Positions 50,921 to 59,899 of a DNA stretch of 64,000 nucleotides are shown here, piece after piece; the stretch's first letter is position 1; each line of letters opens with the position of its first letter. The notes beneath the pieces are model-generated. The model saw only the letters and a list, made by a program, of their open reading frames with translations, made no database searches and had not been told where the DNA came from. The stretch comes from RBG-13-68-16 sp050018455 (lineage in GTDB: Bacteria; Acidobacteriota; Thermoanaerobaculia; Thermoanaerobaculales; Thermoanaerobaculaceae): positions 1-64,000 of the forward strand of contig JBEKAA010000019.1 in the NCBI GenBank assembly GCA_050018455.1, in the 5' to 3' direction. The translations under genes were made by a program, and so were the position numbers.

Positions 50921-53900
50921 CGGACAGAGTCGGCAGCAGGACGGTCCCTCGGCGGGCGGCGGCGTCGGCGAACAGACGCTCGAAACGCGCCGCGAACCGG
51001 GCTTCGAGGCAGTCCAGGGCCAGGGTGACGGTGGGTTGGACCGGGGCCGTCGTGGCGTTCCACTGGGGGGCCACTTTGACGAGCGGGAACAGGCCGGCAT
51101 CCCAGAGTCCATCGGCGCCGGGGTCGTCCACTGCGACGGTGCGGTAGATCGGCACAACGCGCCGGATCTCCTCGAAAATCTCGTCGGTTCCCGAGTACTT
51201 CATCTTGAACCGGTAACCCATGCGGGCCGCGAGCGCCGCCAGGAGCTGCCAGGTCTCCATCCCGCTGCGCGGCGGGATCGCCCGGCGGGCGCGCTGTACC
51301 CGCCGCTCCTGGCTGGTGATCGTTCCGCTGGTCTCCGAAAGGGCCGAGAGGGGCAGGACGACGTTGGCGGCGGAGGCCGTAGCGGTCAGGAGCACGTCGG
51401 CGACGAGGAGGAAGTCCGCCGACAGCAGGCCGTTCTTGAGCTCTTCGGGGATCGCGTCGCTGCCGATCGGGTCCTCGCCGATCACGACCGCGACCTTGAT
51501 CTTCTTCGCGGCGAGCGCCTGCCCGAGGTCCGGACCGTGCCCCTTGAGGTCGCGGAGCACGACGCCCCACTCCTTCTCGAGTGCGTCCACGGCGGCCTCG
51601 TCGTTCTGCGCCCGGTATCCGGGGAGCCACAGCGGGCTTGCACCCATGTCGAGGAAGCCCTGCATGTTCGACTTCTCCCGCAGCGCGAGGAGCGGACATG
51701 CGAGCACCTCGGCGGCCTCGGAGAACAACCGCTCGTCGCCCGCGAATCGCGGCCCGCGGAAGTCCTTGTTGAATACCAGCACCTTCAGGATGCTGGACGC
51801 GAGCAGCTTGGCGGCGGCCTCGACGCCCTCCCAGCTCACGCCGGTGCGCTTCTCGAACGACTTCGATTTGACGGCGCCGACCGCCCTTGCCAGCAACGAG
51901 CGCTCGGAGAGGTCGTCGCCGGTGGAATCGGTGAACGCCTTCAGGATCCCGAGCACCACCTCGGCTTCGGTGCCGGGCGTGCACTGCAGGAAAACCTCGG
52001 CAGGGTCCGAGGCTCGGTTGGCCTGGGTCCCGATGTAGATGAGCTTGCCTCCCTTGCGAATAGCGCGCTTGGCCAGCAGGTCCAGGACGAAATGCTCCTC
52101 GTCGAGGGCCGAGTTGACCACCAGGATGGCCTGCGCTTCGGCGAGGTCGGCGTACGACGCCGTCGAGATCACCTCCGGGCAGTCCAGCTCCCGGTTGACC
52201 AGACGGGAGAACGACGTCACATTGTTAGTTCGCAGGGCCAGGCGCGCGAACTTCTGCGCCAGGTATATCTCCTCGTTCGTGAGGCGCGGCGAGACGAAGA
52301 CCGCGATCTCTTCAGGTGAGAAGCGGCGCGAGAGCTCCTTGAGCCGCATGCCCGCGTACGCGATGGCGTCCTCGACCGTCGTCTCCTGCAGCTCCCGCCC
52401 CGGCCTGATCCTCGCCTTGAGCAGGCGGTCACGGGACTGGACGTGCTCGAAGCCGAACATCCCCTTCTTGCAGTGGCTCCCGAGCGTGACCGGGTTGTCG
52501 TCGCGCCGGCTCACCTTGATGAGGGCGTCGCCGTACGCGTCGTAGTTGAGCTGGCAGCCGGTCCCGCAGTAGTGACACACCGAAGGAACGTGGGTGGTGG
52601 CCCAGGGGCCGGGCTTCGCGAGGGGGAGCGTTGCCGAAATCGCGCCGGTGGGGCAGGTGCCGATGCACATTCCGCAGCTCACGCAGTCGGTTTCGAGCAA
52701 CGAGCCCCCGAGTGCCGGGCGCACCACGGTGGCAAAGCCGCGGTTGATGAAACCGTAGGCGTTCACGCCGACGACCTCGGTGCAGATCCGGACGCAGCGC
52801 CCGCACAGGATGCACTTGTTGGGATCGAGCTCGATCAGTGGGTGGCTGCGGTCCACCCTGTACTGGGTGGCCTCGCCCATGAACGACTTCAGCTCGACGC
52901 GGTGTGCCGTGGCGTAACGCCGCAGGTCGCACTCGAAGAGCGCGTTACATCCGCATTCGAGGCAACGCACGGCTTCGTTCCCGACGTCTTCGAGAGAGTA
53001 GCCGAGCTCGACCTCGGCGAAACTGCCCTTGCGCTCCTCCGGCGGAATGAGGGACATCGGGCGGTGGGGGATGGTCTCCGTCGACTTGAGGTCCTCGGGC
53101 TTCACCTTGGCGAAGACATCCTTGCGCGAAACGAACTCGAACGGCTCGGGCTCGGCCTTGCCGGTCATGATGTAGCGGTCGATCGCGTGCGCCGCCTTGC
53201 GGCCCGCCGCGATCGCCTCCACCGCGGTTGCCGCACCGGTGACGACATCGCCGCCCGAGAAGACTCCATCCACGGTCGTTTCGAACGTCTTCTCGTCGAC
53301 CTGGATCGTCTGCCAGCGGGTGAGGTTCAATGTCTCGCCGAACGGCAGGAAGTTGGGGACCTTGCCGTCGAGCAACTGCGCGACCTTGGTGCTCTGGCCG
53401 ATGGCTGCGATCACGAAGTCGCACGGAACCTCGAACTCGGAGCCACGGACCGGCTTGGGGCTGCGACGGCCCGAGGCATCGGGCTCGCCGAGCTCCATCC
53501 TCAGGCACTCGAGAGCGCGGGCGCGGCCATCCTCGAGGACTACGCGGGTCGGGGCGACGAGGAACTCCATCGTGACGCCCTCCCGCTCGGCCTCCTCGAT
53601 CTCCATCGCGTTGGCCGGCATCTCGGCGCGGGTGCGGCGGTACATGATCTTCACCTCGTTCGCGCCCAGGCGCAGAGCGGTCCGCGCACAGTCGATCGCC
53701 GTGTTGCCGCCTCCCACCACGAGTACCGTGCCGTGGATGTCGATCTTCTTCTTGAGGCCGAAGTTCTCGAGGAACTTGATGCCGGAGAGCACGCCGGGAG
53801 CGTCCTCGTCCTTGACCCGCATCGTCGAGCTGTCCCAGGCGCCCAGGCCGAGGAACACAGCGTCAAAGCCGTCCTGCTTGAGGCTCGCGACGGTGAAGTC

Positions 53901-54710
53901 CTTCCCGAGCGAGACGTTCGTGGAGAGCTTGGCGCCCAGATCGAGGATCTGGTTGACCTCGAGGTCCAGGACCTCCTTGGGCAGGCGATACTCCGGGATA
54001 CCGTAGCGGAGCATTCCGCCGGCTTCCGGCATGGCTTCGAACATGTGGACGTAGTACCCCTTGGCGGCCAGGAAGTAGGAGCACGAGAGACCGGCCGGCC
54101 CGGCGCCCACGACGGCGACTTTCTTGCCGTTCGCCGGCGCGACCTCGGGCCGGAACGGCTCCGCCTTGCCGAGGTCGAGGTCGGCGATGTAGCGCTTGAT
54201 GTAGTCGATTCCTACCGCCTGGTCGAGCATCCCGCGGCGGCACCCCCTGACCTCGCACGGGCGCGTGCAGACGCGACCGCAGATCGCTGGGAGTGGGTTG
54301 GTCTCCTTGATCAACCGGAGCGCGTCGGTGAACTTCCCGAGCGCCGCGAGGGCGACGTACCCCTGGATGTCCACGCCGGCGGGGCAGGCGAGCTGACAGG
54401 GCCCTATGCAGTCCGCATAGTGGTTGGACAGCAGCAGCTCGAGCGCGGCCCTGCGCGAGCGCTGGATCTCTGCGCTGTTCGTCTCGACCACCATGCCGCC
54501 GGTCACCTTCGTGGAGCACGCGGGGAGGAGCGTGCGTGCGCCCTTGACCTTCACGACGCACACGTAGCAGGAGGCGAAAGGCTCGAGCTGCTCGTCGTCG
54601 CAAAGCGTCGGGATGTCGTCGATGCCGTTCTCTCGGGCCACATGCAGGATCGTCTGCGAGCTGTCCGCGATGACCCGTTTTCCGTCGATTTCGAGCTTCA
54701 CAAGCGCCAT
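50853..54710 (-). CDS. GltD-like NADPH flavoprotein fused to formate-dehydrogenase-like domain (BfuA/NfnA-type subunit)
   Basis: A 1285-aa iron-sulfur flavoprotein. Order: [2Fe-2S] domain (Cys 37, 48, 51, 65); GltD-type region with Cys clusters CIGPCQLACP and CGRVCTRPCEVRGC, FAD site VVGAGPAGLSC (200-210), NADPH site VVGGGNTAIDCARTALRLG (331-349) and SGGDVVTGAATAVEAI; two ferredoxin clusters (CILCGRCVRIC, CVSCGMCIGTC, 633-686); a molybdopterin/FDH-like domain with CHYCGTGCQLNY and GSHCKKG. Where FdhF has RVUHG, this protein has RLVNR (Asn839), so it lacks the catalytic Sec/Cys. With the NuoE and NuoF genes upstream it probably forms an electron-bifurcating complex linking NAD(H), NADP(H) and ferredoxin. 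The last ~23 residues come from a repeat. Confidence 0.85.
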   Translation of the reverse strand: MALVKLEIDGKRVIADSSQTILHVARENGIDDIPTLCDDEQLEPFASCYVCVVKVKGARTLLPACSTKVTGGMVVETNSAEIQRSRRAALELLLSNHYADCIGPCQLACPAGVDIQGYVALAALGKFTDALRLIKETNPLPAICGRVCTRPCEVRGCRRGMLDQAVGIDYIKRYIADLDLGKAEPFRPEVAPANGKKVAVVGAGPAGLSCSYFLAAKGYYVHMFEAMPEAGGMLRYGIPEYRLPKEVLDLEVNQILDLGAKLSTNVSLGKDFTVASLKQDGFDAVFLGLGAWDSSTMRVKDEDAPGVLSGIKFLENFGLKKKIDIHGTVLVVGGGNTAIDCARTALRLGANEVKIMYRRTRAEMPANAMEIEEAEREGVTMEFLVAPTRVVLEDGRARALECLRMELGEPDASGRRSPKPVRGSEFEVPCDFVIAAIGQSTKVAQLLDGKVPNFLPFGETLNLTRWQTIQVDEKTFETTVDGVFSGGDVVTGAATAVEAIAAGRKAAHAIDRYIMTGKAEPEPFEFVSRKDVFAKVKPEDLKSTETIPHRPMSLIPPEERKGSFAEVELGYSLEDVGNEAVRCLECGCNALFECDLRRYATAHRVELKSFMGEATQYRVDRSHPLIELDPNKCILCGRCVRICTEVVGVNAYGFINRGFATVVRPALGGSLLETDCVSCGMCIGTCPTGAISATLPLAKPGPWATTHVPSVCHYCGTGCQLNYDAYGDALIKVSRRDDNPVTLGSHCKKGMFGFEHVQSRDRLLKARIRPGRELQETTVEDAIAYAGMRLKELSRRFSPEEIAVFVSPRLTNEEIYLAQKFARLALRTNNVTSFSRLVNRELDCPEVISTASYADLAEAQAILVVNSALDEEHFVLDLLAKRAIRKGGKLIYIGTQANRASDPAEVFLQCTPGTEAEVVLGILKAFTDSTGDDLSERSLLARAVGAVKSKSFEKRTGVSWEGVEAAAKLLASSILKVLVFNKDFRGPRFAGDERLFSEAAEVLACPLLALREKSNMQGFLDMGASPLWLPGYRAQNDEAAVDALEKEWGVVLRDLKGHGPDLGQALAAKKIKVAVVIGEDPIGSDAIPEELKNGLLSADFLLVADVLLTATASAANVVLPLSALSETSGTITSQERRVQRARRAIPPRSGMETWQLLAALAARMGYRFKMKYSGTDEIFEEIRRVVPIYRTVAVDDPGADGLWDAGLFPLVKVAPQWNATTAPVQPTVTLALDCLEARFAARFERLFADAAARRGTVLLPTLSASFPSPSTPLRAGSARDLGGGW

Positions 54711-54764
54711 TGAAATCTCCTCGTACTCCTATTCAAAGTCGGCGACGGGTATCTCGGTTGCCGT

Positions 54765-54865
54765 CGTCGGGCTGACAGCCGACAGCTGACAGCTCACAGC
54801 AGGAGCGGACCGACGAGTGGCGGTCAGTTCCTGCTGTTGGCTGTCGGCTGTGAGCTGTCGGCTTC
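54765..54865. repeat. AGCTGTC-type inverted repeat between nuoF-like and fusion genes
   Basis: Left arm CTGACAGCCGACAGCTGACA and GCTCACAGCAGGA (about 54770-54803); right arm TCCTGCTGTTGGCTGTCGGC and TGTGAGCTGTCGGC (about 54829-54864). In the operon transcript this would fold into a long hairpin. The rest of 54711-54882 holds no gene. Confidence 0.8.
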
Positions 54866-54882
54866 CGTGCATTGTCTTTCCC

Positions 54883-56646
54883 TCAGTCCACCGCGATGTC
54901 ATCCGTGCGGCACGCCTTGTGACACTCGCCGCAGTGGGTGCACTTCGTCTGGTCGATCACGTGGACCTTCTTGAGCTCGCCGGTGATCGCCTTCGTGGGA
55001 CAAACCTTCGCGCACATCATGCAGCCGACGCACGAGTCGAGGATCGTGTACGTCAGCAGCGGCTTGCAGTTGTGCGCGGGGCACTTCTTGTTGGTGATGT
55101 GCGCCTCGTACTCCGAGCGGAAGTACTTGATCGTCGTGAGCACCGGATTCGGGGCGCCCTGACCGAGGCCGCACAGCGACGTGCTCCTCACGAGGCTCGC
55201 GAGCTGCTCGAGGAGTTCGATGTCGCCTTCCTTCCCCTTGCCGTCGCAGATGCGGGTCAGAACCTCGAGCATCCGCTTGGTGCCGATGCGGCAGAACGTG
55301 CACTTGCCGCACGACTCGCGCTGGGTGAACTCCAGGAAGAACCGGGCGACGTCCACCATGCACGTGGTCTCGTCCATCACGACGAGACCGCCCGACCCCA
55401 TGATCGCGCCCGTCTTGGTGATCGACTCGTAGTCGATGATCGTGTTCTGGAGTTCGGCCGGGATGCAGCCGCCGGACGGTCCGCCCATCTGCACGGCCTT
55501 GAACTTCTTGTCCTCCTTGATGCCGCCGCAGACCTCGAACACGACCTCCTTGATGGAGATCCCCATCGGGACCTCGACGAGGCCCCCGCGCCTGACCTTG
55601 CCGGCCATGGCGAAGACCTTCGTACCCTTGCTGTTCAGCGTCCCCGTGCTGGCGAACGCCTTGGCGCCGTTGGTGACGATCCACGGGACGTTCGCGAACG
55701 TCTCGACGTTGTTGATGCTGGTTGGGCACTCCCACAACCCCTTGGTCGCCGGGAACGGCGGCCGCACGCGCGGCATCCCGCGCTTCCCCTCGATCGAGCC
55801 GATGAGCGCGGTCTCCTCGCCGCACACGAACGCGCCGGCGCCTTCCTTCAGCTTGACGTGGAACGAGAACGGCGTGCGCCAGATCCCGTCGCCGAGCAGG
55901 TGCTTGGCCTCCGCCTGTGCGATCGCGATGTTGAGCCGCTCAATCGCCTTCGGGTACTCGGCGCGCACGTAGATGTAGCCGTTCCCGGCACCGATCGCAA
56001 AGCCGGCGATCGCCATCCCCTCCAGCACCGAGTGCGGGTCGCTCTCGAGGACGGAGCGGTCCATGAACGCGCCCGGGTCCCCCTCGTCGGCGTTGCAGAT
56101 GATGTACTTGCGGTCGCCGGCGGCGAGACGCGTGAACCGCCACTTCATCCCGGTCGGGAAGCCGGCACCGCCGCGGCCGCGCAGCCCGGAGTCGACGATC
56201 GTCGCGATCAGCGCCTCGGGGTCGTTGGCCTCGAGCACCTGCTTGAGCGCCTGGTAGCCGCCGATGGCGAGATAGTCGTCGATCGATTCCGGGTTGACCT
56301 TGCCGCAGTTCCGTAGCACGATGCGGGTCTGGCGCGTGAAGTAAGCGCGCTCGCTGCCTCCGCCGCCGTCGGCCCACACGACCCAGTCCTCGATCGGTTT
56401 GCCCTGCGTCAGGTGCTCATCGAGCAGGCGGTCGACCTTGTCCGCCGTGAGGTTGCCGTACTGCACCCGCGACCCGTCTTCGGAGCGGACCTCGACCAGC
56501 GGCTCGCGGTAGCACATCCCGATGCAGCCGGTCTTTTCGATCTCGACAGGGAGGCCGGCCGCCGCGACCTTCGCCTCGAGGCTCTCGTACGTCTTCTCGG
56601 CCCCGGCGGCGATGCCGCACGTTCCCAGCCCGACCATGATCTTCAT
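54883..56646 (-). CDS. NuoF/HydB-like NADH-binding flavoprotein subunit
   Basis: A 587-aa subunit that binds NADH and FMN. An N-terminal thioredoxin-like [2Fe-2S] part (Cys 10, 41, 45) is followed by the 51-kDa core: GRGGAGFPTGMKW, ICNADEGDPGAFMDR, FVCGEETALIGSIEG, and the [4Fe-4S] site ESCGKCTFCRIGTKRM with later TSLCGLGQ. The C-terminus adds two ferredoxin clusters (CVGCMMCAKVCPTKAI, CTHCGECHKACRTDDI), as in HydB of bifurcating hydrogenases rather than in respiratory NuoF. The start at 56646 overlaps the nuoE-like stop (TGATG). It precedes the fusion subunit, with only a palindromic repeat between. Confidence 0.93.
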   Translation of the reverse strand: MKIMVGLGTCGIAAGAEKTYESLEAKVAAAGLPVEIEKTGCIGMCYREPLVEVRSEDGSRVQYGNLTADKVDRLLDEHLTQGKPIEDWVVWADGGGGSERAYFTRQTRIVLRNCGKVNPESIDDYLAIGGYQALKQVLEANDPEALIATIVDSGLRGRGGAGFPTGMKWRFTRLAAGDRKYIICNADEGDPGAFMDRSVLESDPHSVLEGMAIAGFAIGAGNGYIYVRAEYPKAIERLNIAIAQAEAKHLLGDGIWRTPFSFHVKLKEGAGAFVCGEETALIGSIEGKRGMPRVRPPFPATKGLWECPTSINNVETFANVPWIVTNGAKAFASTGTLNSKGTKVFAMAGKVRRGGLVEVPMGISIKEVVFEVCGGIKEDKKFKAVQMGGPSGGCIPAELQNTIIDYESITKTGAIMGSGGLVVMDETTCMVDVARFFLEFTQRESCGKCTFCRIGTKRMLEVLTRICDGKGKEGDIELLEQLASLVRSTSLCGLGQGAPNPVLTTIKYFRSEYEAHITNKKCPAHNCKPLLTYTILDSCVGCMMCAKVCPTKAITGELKKVHVIDQTKCTHCGECHKACRTDDIAVD

Positions 56647-57125
56647 CACTGCACCTCCCCGAGGGCGGCCTTCTGGTACTGCTTGAGGACCTTCTTGACC
56701 TCTTTCTCGGTGAGGTTCCCGTGGGTGTCGTTGTTGATCATGATCACGGGCGCGAGCGAGCAACACCCGAGGCACGAGACCGTCTCGATCGTGAAGAGCC
56801 TGTCCGGCGTCGTCTCGCCGTTGCAGATGCCGAGTGTTTTCTCGATCGTTTCGGTGATCGCGTTGGCGCCGCTCACGTGGCAGGCGGTGCCGTGGCACAC
56901 CTTGATGAGGTTCTTACCCACGGGGTGCAGCCGGAACTGGGCGTAGAAGGTGGCGACCCCGTAGATCTGGGCGACCGGGATGCCGCAGGCCTTGTGGATC
57001 TCGGCGATCCGCTCCCGCGTGATGTAACCGTCGGTCTCCTGGGCCCGCTGCAGCAGCGGGATCAGGCGGCCCTCCTCCCCCACGAAATGCTGCTTCTTGA
57101 AGTCGAACTTGCGCTGTTCACTCAT
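56646..57125 (-). CDS. NuoE/HydC-like [2Fe-2S] subunit
   Basis: A 159-aa thioredoxin-like ferredoxin. An N-terminal helical bundle (LIPLLQRAQETDGYITRERI, YGVATFYAQFRLHPVG) is followed by the cluster ligands CHGTACHVSG and ETVSCLGCCSLAPV. It passes electrons between the NuoF-like flavin site and other clusters. Start 57125 (MSEQRKF) is preferred over an upstream frame extension lying in repeat DNA. It overlaps the nuoF-like gene by one base. Confidence 0.94.
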   Translation of the reverse strand: MSEQRKFDFKKQHFVGEEGRLIPLLQRAQETDGYITRERIAEIHKACGIPVAQIYGVATFYAQFRLHPVGKNLIKVCHGTACHVSGANAITETIEKTLGICNGETTPDRLFTIETVSCLGCCSLAPVIMINNDTHGNLTEKEVKKVLKQYQKAALGEVQ

Positions 57126-57145
57126 CGGAACCCACCCTTCAACCA

Positions 57146-57232
57146 AGAGCAGCTGACAGCCGACAGCTCACAGCTGACAGCCAGAACCACCACCCGGTCT
57201 GCTGTCGGCTGTCGGCTGTGAGCTGTAAGCTT
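57146..57232. repeat. AGCTGTC-type inverted repeat between zinc-ribbon and nuoE-like genes
   Basis: Left arm CAGCTGACAGCCGACAGCTC and ACAGCTGACAGCC; right arm CTGCTGTCGGCTGTCGGCTG and TGAGCTGTAAGC. It lies in the operon just before the ribosome site of the nuoE-like gene and is the same family as 54765-54865 and 8976-9006. Confidence 0.8.
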
Positions 57233-57239
57233 GCCTCTT

Positions 57240-57641
57240 TCAGTCATACGGTGTCTCGAACATGCGGTTCATCAGGTTGATCATCTGGTCGATGTCGCCG
57301 ACGCCGCCGAGCGCGTGCCCCTTGCAGCCGCGGCGCGAACAGAACTCCAGGTATCCGCCGCTCGTCAGGTTGAGCGAGGCCATCGGGGCGCCGCAAAGGC
57401 GGCAGGGGAGCGCGATCATCAGGCTGGCCTCGCACTCGGGGCACCGGAACTCGACCGTCCCGCCCTCCGGGATCTTGAGGTCCGTCTCGATGGTGTAGTC
57501 GCCGAAGAGCGCGGAAAGCGCGACCTGGCCGTCCTGGTGGGTGTCCCTCAGGAACGCATCGAGCGGCACCTTCTCACCCTTCGTGAGCACCCGTTTGCAG
57601 TGGGGACACTCCAGTTCGAGCAAGAGCAGGGTCTTAGGCAT
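57240..57641 (-). CDS. Cys-rich zinc-ribbon protein of the redox operon
   Basis: A 133-aa protein with four Cys pairs: CPHC, CPEC, CRLCG and CSRRGC (residues 12-15, 67-70, 80-83, 101-106). The pairs probably bind two zinc ions or an Fe-S cluster. It ends with DIDQMINLMNRMFETPYD. Its start overlaps the stop of the hydrogenase-like gene by 8 nt. The function is unknown; its place suggests a partner or assembly factor of the sensor hydrogenase or the flavoprotein complex. Confidence 0.7.
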   Translation of the reverse strand: MPKTLLLLELECPHCKRVLTKGEKVPLDAFLRDTHQDGQVALSALFGDYTIETDLKIPEGGTVEFRCPECEASLMIALPCRLCGAPMASLNLTSGGYLEFCSRRGCKGHALGGVGDIDQMINLMNRMFETPYD

Positions 57642-58926
57642 CGTCGCCTCCTTGTTGGGGCGTCTGTTTCCCTTCGAGTTCCTCGAGCCGCAGGAAGATG
57701 CAGTCGGTGAGCTTCGCGTTGCCGCGGACGATGTCGTCCGCGAGAGTTTCGCAATCCGGAGCGCCGCACGCCGCGCAGTCCTTGCGCGGCAGGCGCTCCA
57801 GCAAGGCATCCTTCTCGCGCTTGAGGGCGATCGCCCGGCGCAGATCGCGGGCCAGAGGCCGGACCTGGCGTGCGCGGATCTCGGACTCGATGTCGAAGAA
57901 ATGGTCGCGCAGCAACGATCGGACCTTCTCTTCCTTGACCGCTCCCTGGTCCCCCATGCGTCTCGCGAGCTGCCTGATGTTGCGCTGGGCCAGGTAGCGG
58001 CCCGCAACGGTCAGCTGCCCGCCGACGCAGCCGCCCGGGCAGATGTACGCCTCGATGAAGTCGAGCCCCTGGAACGTGCCCGACTCGATCCGATCGAAGA
58101 CGTAAACGACGTCGCGAAGGCCGCGGACCGTGATCGTGTTGGCGTTCCGCATCGACGAGATCTCGCCGCCGGCCATCGCCCACCGCAGCCCGCGGGGGCT
58201 GATCATCTCCGTCGAGTCGGAGCCGGGAGCGTGCTTGATCGCCTTGAGCAGCTGGCCGTAGACGTCCGTTATCGCGAACGCGCCGTCGAGGTACGAAGCC
58301 TCAAGTCCCTCCGGCGCCTCGATGGAGTGGATGATCGCGGTACACGGCGTGATGAAGAACATGCCGATCTCGGACGGGTCGAGGCCGCGTTCGGCCGCGA
58401 GGCGTCGGCGGCGCAGCTTCGCCGCGAGCTCCCGGGGCGTCTCGATGGGCACCAGGTTTGGGATGAGGTCGGGGTAACGGATCTGGATAAGGCGTACGAC
58501 CGCGGGGCAGGTGATCGAGATCTTCGGCCAGGGCCCCTTCGACTCCGATAGGAAGGCGTCGGTGGCGCTGGCCACCATCTCGCACATCCAGGAGATGTCG
58601 TCGGTCTCGTCGAACCCCAGCTGTCGCAGCCCGTGCAGGACGCGCCCCGGGTGGACGTCGTCGCCGAACTGGGCGTAGAGAGTCAGCGACGGGACCGCCA
58701 CGGTGTACTTGAACCTCCGGAGGTCGGCCGGCGACGAGGTCATCGGGCGGATTGCGTCGTAGCCGCATGCCTCGATGCACGTGCCGCAGTCGATGCAGAG
58801 CTCGTCGTCGATCACCGCGAGATCGTTTCGCACCCGGATCGCCTTGGTCGGGCACGCCTGCGAGCAGGCGACGCACCCGATGCACTTGCCGGGGTCGGTG
58901 GCGACGGCGTGCGCGCGGTCGATCAT
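57634..58926 (-). CDS. [FeFe]-hydrogenase-like protein, putative sensory type
   Basis: A 430-aa protein: two [4Fe-4S] clusters at the N-terminus (CIGCVACSQACPTKAI, CIDCGTCIEAC), the Fe-hydrogenase large C-domain, and a C-terminal FeS motif (CAACGAPDCETLADDIVRGN then a last Cys). H-cluster motifs are altered: L1 is ITCPAVV (ligand Cys kept, preceding proton-relay Cys replaced by Thr), L2 is TPCTAIIHSIE (cyanide-binding Lys absent), L3 is YICPGGCVGGQ (both Cys kept). This pattern fits sensory group C/D enzymes rather than fast H2 catalysts. It lacks the PAS domain of HydS. Start 58926 overlaps the anti-sigma-type ATPase stop (ATGA). Confidence 0.85.
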   Translation of the reverse strand: MIDRAHAVATDPGKCIGCVACSQACPTKAIRVRNDLAVIDDELCIDCGTCIEACGYDAIRPMTSSPADLRRFKYTVAVPSLTLYAQFGDDVHPGRVLHGLRQLGFDETDDISWMCEMVASATDAFLSESKGPWPKISITCPAVVRLIQIRYPDLIPNLVPIETPRELAAKLRRRRLAAERGLDPSEIGMFFITPCTAIIHSIEAPEGLEASYLDGAFAITDVYGQLLKAIKHAPGSDSTEMISPRGLRWAMAGGEISSMRNANTITVRGLRDVVYVFDRIESGTFQGLDFIEAYICPGGCVGGQLTVAGRYLAQRNIRQLARRMGDQGAVKEEKVRSLLRDHFFDIESEIRARQVRPLARDLRRAIALKREKDALLERLPRKDCAACGAPDCETLADDIVRGNAKLTDCIFLRLEELEGKQTPQQGGDDA

Positions 58927-59429
58927 CGGGCTCCGCCGGAGCCGCTGTTGGCATAGACGACGTAGCGGATGGTCGTCCCGACCTTGACCGCCGAGGAGAT
59001 GCTGAACTCGTCGGAGTTGCGCTTGATGTTGGGCAGCCCGAGACCGGCGCCGAAACCGCGCGCACGCATCTCGGGCGTGGCCGTCGAGTTGCCCTCCTGC
59101 ATCGCCCATTCGATGTCGGGGATGCCCGGTCCGCGGTCGGCGAACGTAACCCGCACGGCGTCGGGGAGCACGGCGAACTCCATCTCCGCCTCGTCCGCGT
59201 ACATGATGACGTTCATCTCGGCCTCGAAGTTGGCGATCGAGAGCCGGCGGATCGCGTCGGTCGGAAAACCGAGCTGCTTGAGGATCGCCTTCACCCGGGC
59301 CGCCGCCTCGCCCCCATGCTCGAAGTCGTTCCCGACGATCCGGAACGTCTCCTTGTACAGGACCTCGCCTTCGATCGTGCGGGGTTCGAGAGGCTCGTCG
59401 CGGGGTGTGGTGGGTTCGTCGGGGTTCAC
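58923..59429 (-). CDS. Anti-sigma-factor-type HATPase (RsbW/SpoIIAB-like)
   Basis: A 168-aa single-domain GHKL ATPase. ATP-site motifs: N box FEAEMNVIMYA, G1 FADRGPGIPDIEWAM and G2 GFGAGLGLPNIKRNSDEF. Proteins of this type bind a sigma factor or phosphorylate an anti-sigma antagonist. In anaerobes similar genes accompany HydABC operons next to DRTGG and sensory hydrogenase genes. No sigma factor or antagonist is in the window. It overlaps the hydrogenase-like gene by 4 nt. Confidence 0.85.
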   Translation of the reverse strand: MNPDEPTTPRDEPLEPRTIEGEVLYKETFRIVGNDFEHGGEAAARVKAILKQLGFPTDAIRRLSIANFEAEMNVIMYADEAEMEFAVLPDAVRVTFADRGPGIPDIEWAMQEGNSTATPEMRARGFGAGLGLPNIKRNSDEFSISSAVKVGTTIRYVVYANSGSGGAR

Positions 59430-59507
59430 TCGTGGCTCCGGTTCGTCAGGGCCGTCCGCCGGCCGAGACGATCGTTCGGTGGGCGCGGCCCGAGGCGCCG
59501 ACCTCTT

Positions 59508-59861
59508 TCATGAGCGTGCGCTCCCGACGAGACCGTTCCTCGACAGGATTCCGCACGCCTCGAACATGCTGTGTGTCGTGGTGAGCAGCGGGATGCTCAC
59601 GTCGCGCGCGAGCTGCAGAGCCTCGGGGGACGGGTGCTTGCCGGAGACGAAGAGTATCCCGACGCAGTCCGCGACGTGGGCCGTGTGGACCGACTGCACC
59701 GAGGTCAGGCCGGTGATGAGAAGGGCATCGGAGGAGGAAAACGCCAGCACATCGCTCATGAGGTCCGCCGCGAAGCACGCGCCGACCGGCGTCTCGAGCG
59801 CCTCCTGGCCGCACGCGACCTCGCAGTCGAGCAGACCGACGACGGTGCGCATTTGCAGCAC
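59508..59861 (-). CDS. DRTGG-domain-like small protein, second copy
   Basis: A 117-aa single-domain protein related to the DRTGG fold: LLDCEVACGQEALETPVGAC, FAADLMSDVLAFSSSDALLI and VGILFVSGKHPSPEALQLAR. GTG 59861 is preceded by a GGGGGG run; ATG 59852 is an alternative. DRTGG domains often bind nucleotides. It differs from the neighbouring copy by extra Cys residues (13, 17, 29). It lies in the regulatory half of the redox operon. Confidence 0.7.
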   Translation of the reverse strand: MLQMRTVVGLLDCEVACGQEALETPVGACFAADLMSDVLAFSSSDALLITGLTSVQSVHTAHVADCVGILFVSGKHPSPEALQLARDVSIPLLTTTHSMFEACGILSRNGLVGSARS

Positions 59862-59899
59862 GGTGTCCCCCCCAGGGCCCGCGAGCGCCGAACCCGGCG

